This document shows positions 7,753 through 8,507 of a stretch of 8,507 bases of DNA, piece by piece. The first letter of the stretch is position 1. Each line of letters opens with the position of its first letter. The notes under the pieces were generated by a model. The model did not search any database. It was not told where the DNA came from and saw only the letters and a list, made by a program, of their open reading frames with translations. The stretch spans positions 1 through 8,507 of the forward strand of contig QHPA01000094.1 in assembly GCA_003218935.1 (NCBI GenBank), read 5' to 3'. The stretch comes from Verrucomicrobiota bacterium (GTDB lineage: Bacteria > Verrucomicrobiota > Verrucomicrobiia > Limisphaerales > AV2). The position numbers and the translations under genes were made by a program.

Positions 7753-8507
7753 GCAACGAGTCCTTTGACGGCACCTTCGTATATGGGAATCGGGTCATCT
7801 ACGACATGATGGCCCGCTACGCCGGCAGTCCGTATCATCAGCAATTCAATTCGCCCATCGGCAATCTTTGCCATTACAAGTTCATTTTTCCGGACGACGA
7901 CAAATTCCTGGGTGCGACCTCGTTCAATAAAATCCACCAGCCGGGAAACGGCCCCGGCGATGATACCGCCATTCAGCGGGAGCAAACGTCCTACTGGTTG
8001 GTGCGGCAACTGGGTTTGCCGTGGAACTACCGGAGATTTGTGGCGGTGTACGTCAACGGTCACCGGCGAGGCACACTGATGGAGGACGCGCAAACGCCCG
8101 ACGCCGACGTCGTCAAAGAGCAATTCCCCAATGACGCGGACGGGTTCCTGTACAAGCTGCAGCCTTGGTTCGAGTTCAATGCAACCGGCCAGAACTTCAA
8201 CAACAATTCCTGGTGCACACTCAACGATTACACGACCGCCGACGGAAGCAAGAAGCTCGCGCGCTATCGCTGGAATTATCTGGCGCGGCGGACACCTGAT
8301 TCCGCCAACAATTACACCAATGTCTTCGCGTTGATCGACGCGGCCAATACGCCCGACCCCAACGCCTACGTCACGAACATGGAATCCCTGGTGGACATGG
8401 AAGAGTGGATGCGCATTTTCGCCGTCGAGCACGCCGTCGGCAATTGGGACGCCTTCGGCAGTCAGAACGAGCAGAACATGTATGCCTACAAACCGCGGAA
8501 CGGCAGG
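7719..8507 (+). CDS. CotH kinase-like domain, C-terminal continuation of the broken gene (3' partial)
   Basis: Frame 3 is open from 7704 to the last base, more than 800 bases, and reads as a CotH-like domain. Family-like sequence begins at about 7746 ('DLSNESFDGTFVYGN'). It continues with 'ARYAGSPYHQQF', 'NLCHYKFIFPDDDKFLGAT', 'REQTSYWLVRQLGLPWNYRR', 'VAVYVNGHRRGTLMEDAQTP', 'FPNDADGFLYKLQPWFEF' and 'VEHAVGNWDAFGSQNEQNMY'. CotH proteins are atypical protein kinases first described on Bacillus spore coats; in non-sporing bacteria they occur at the end of long secreted proteins, with unproven substrates. The ATG at 7719 is merely the first in the open frame. There is no signal peptide or ribosome binding site, so independent expression is doubtful and this is most likely the same gene as the preceding piece. 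The end of the domain lies beyond the window. CotH membership is fairly sure; kinase activity is not. Confidence 0.8.
   Translation, partial: MRGHVWRCHDLSNESFDGTFVYGNRVIYDMMARYAGSPYHQQFNSPIGNLCHYKFIFPDDDKFLGATSFNKIHQPGNGPGDDTAIQREQTSYWLVRQLGLPWNYRRFVAVYVNGHRRGTLMEDAQTPDADVVKEQFPNDADGFLYKLQPWFEFNATGQNFNNNSWCTLNDYTTADGSKKLARYRWNYLARRTPDSANNYTNVFALIDAANTPDPNAYVTNMESLVDMEEWMRIFAVEHAVGNWDAFGSQNEQNMYAYKPRNGR

Overview
The window looks like a chromosomal piece of a GC-rich soil or freshwater Verrucomicrobiota bacterium, probably near Pedosphaera/Limisphaerales. This is inferred from gene style and not from a marker gene. The clues are very large secreted proteins built from FG-GAP repeats, lamin-tail domains and a CotH-like module, C-termini ending in an 'RFYRL' motif, and spacers full of short repeat families that I associate with that group. 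Every supported gene is on the + strand.

Layout: (1) positions 1-921 hold the 3' three quarters of a class I, subgroup Ib aspartate aminotransferase-type enzyme, cut by the window edge. (2) Positions 922-1381 form a 460-base spacer without a credible gene. It is a patchwork of short repeats: a 7-bp tandem repeat, a long imperfect hairpin, a perfect GC-rich palindrome and a small stem-loop close to the next start. (3) Positions 1382-4579 encode a 1065-residue secreted protein: signal peptide, FG-GAP/VCBS-like calcium-loop repeats, a fibronectin III-like domain, two beta-sandwich carbohydrate-binding-like domains and a C-terminal module. (4) Positions 4580-4815 are a spacer with another repeat element. 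(5) Position 4816 to the window end is one very large secreted-protein gene: signal peptide, DUF1349-like sandwich, three lamin-tail domains, a carbohydrate-binding-like domain, a 'choice-of-anchor X'-like Ig fold and a CotH kinase-like domain. It is broken by a stop at 7750-7752 and continues in another frame to 8507.

The two secreted proteins share building blocks and orientation and may work together at the cell surface, but nothing in the sequence fixes a substrate. The aminotransferase is a housekeeping amino-acid enzyme with no evident link to them. I found no RNA gene, CRISPR array, transposase or defence system. The points most worth checking are the break in the CotH gene, which looks more like loss of a short coding segment than a one-base slip, and the repeat-packed spacers.
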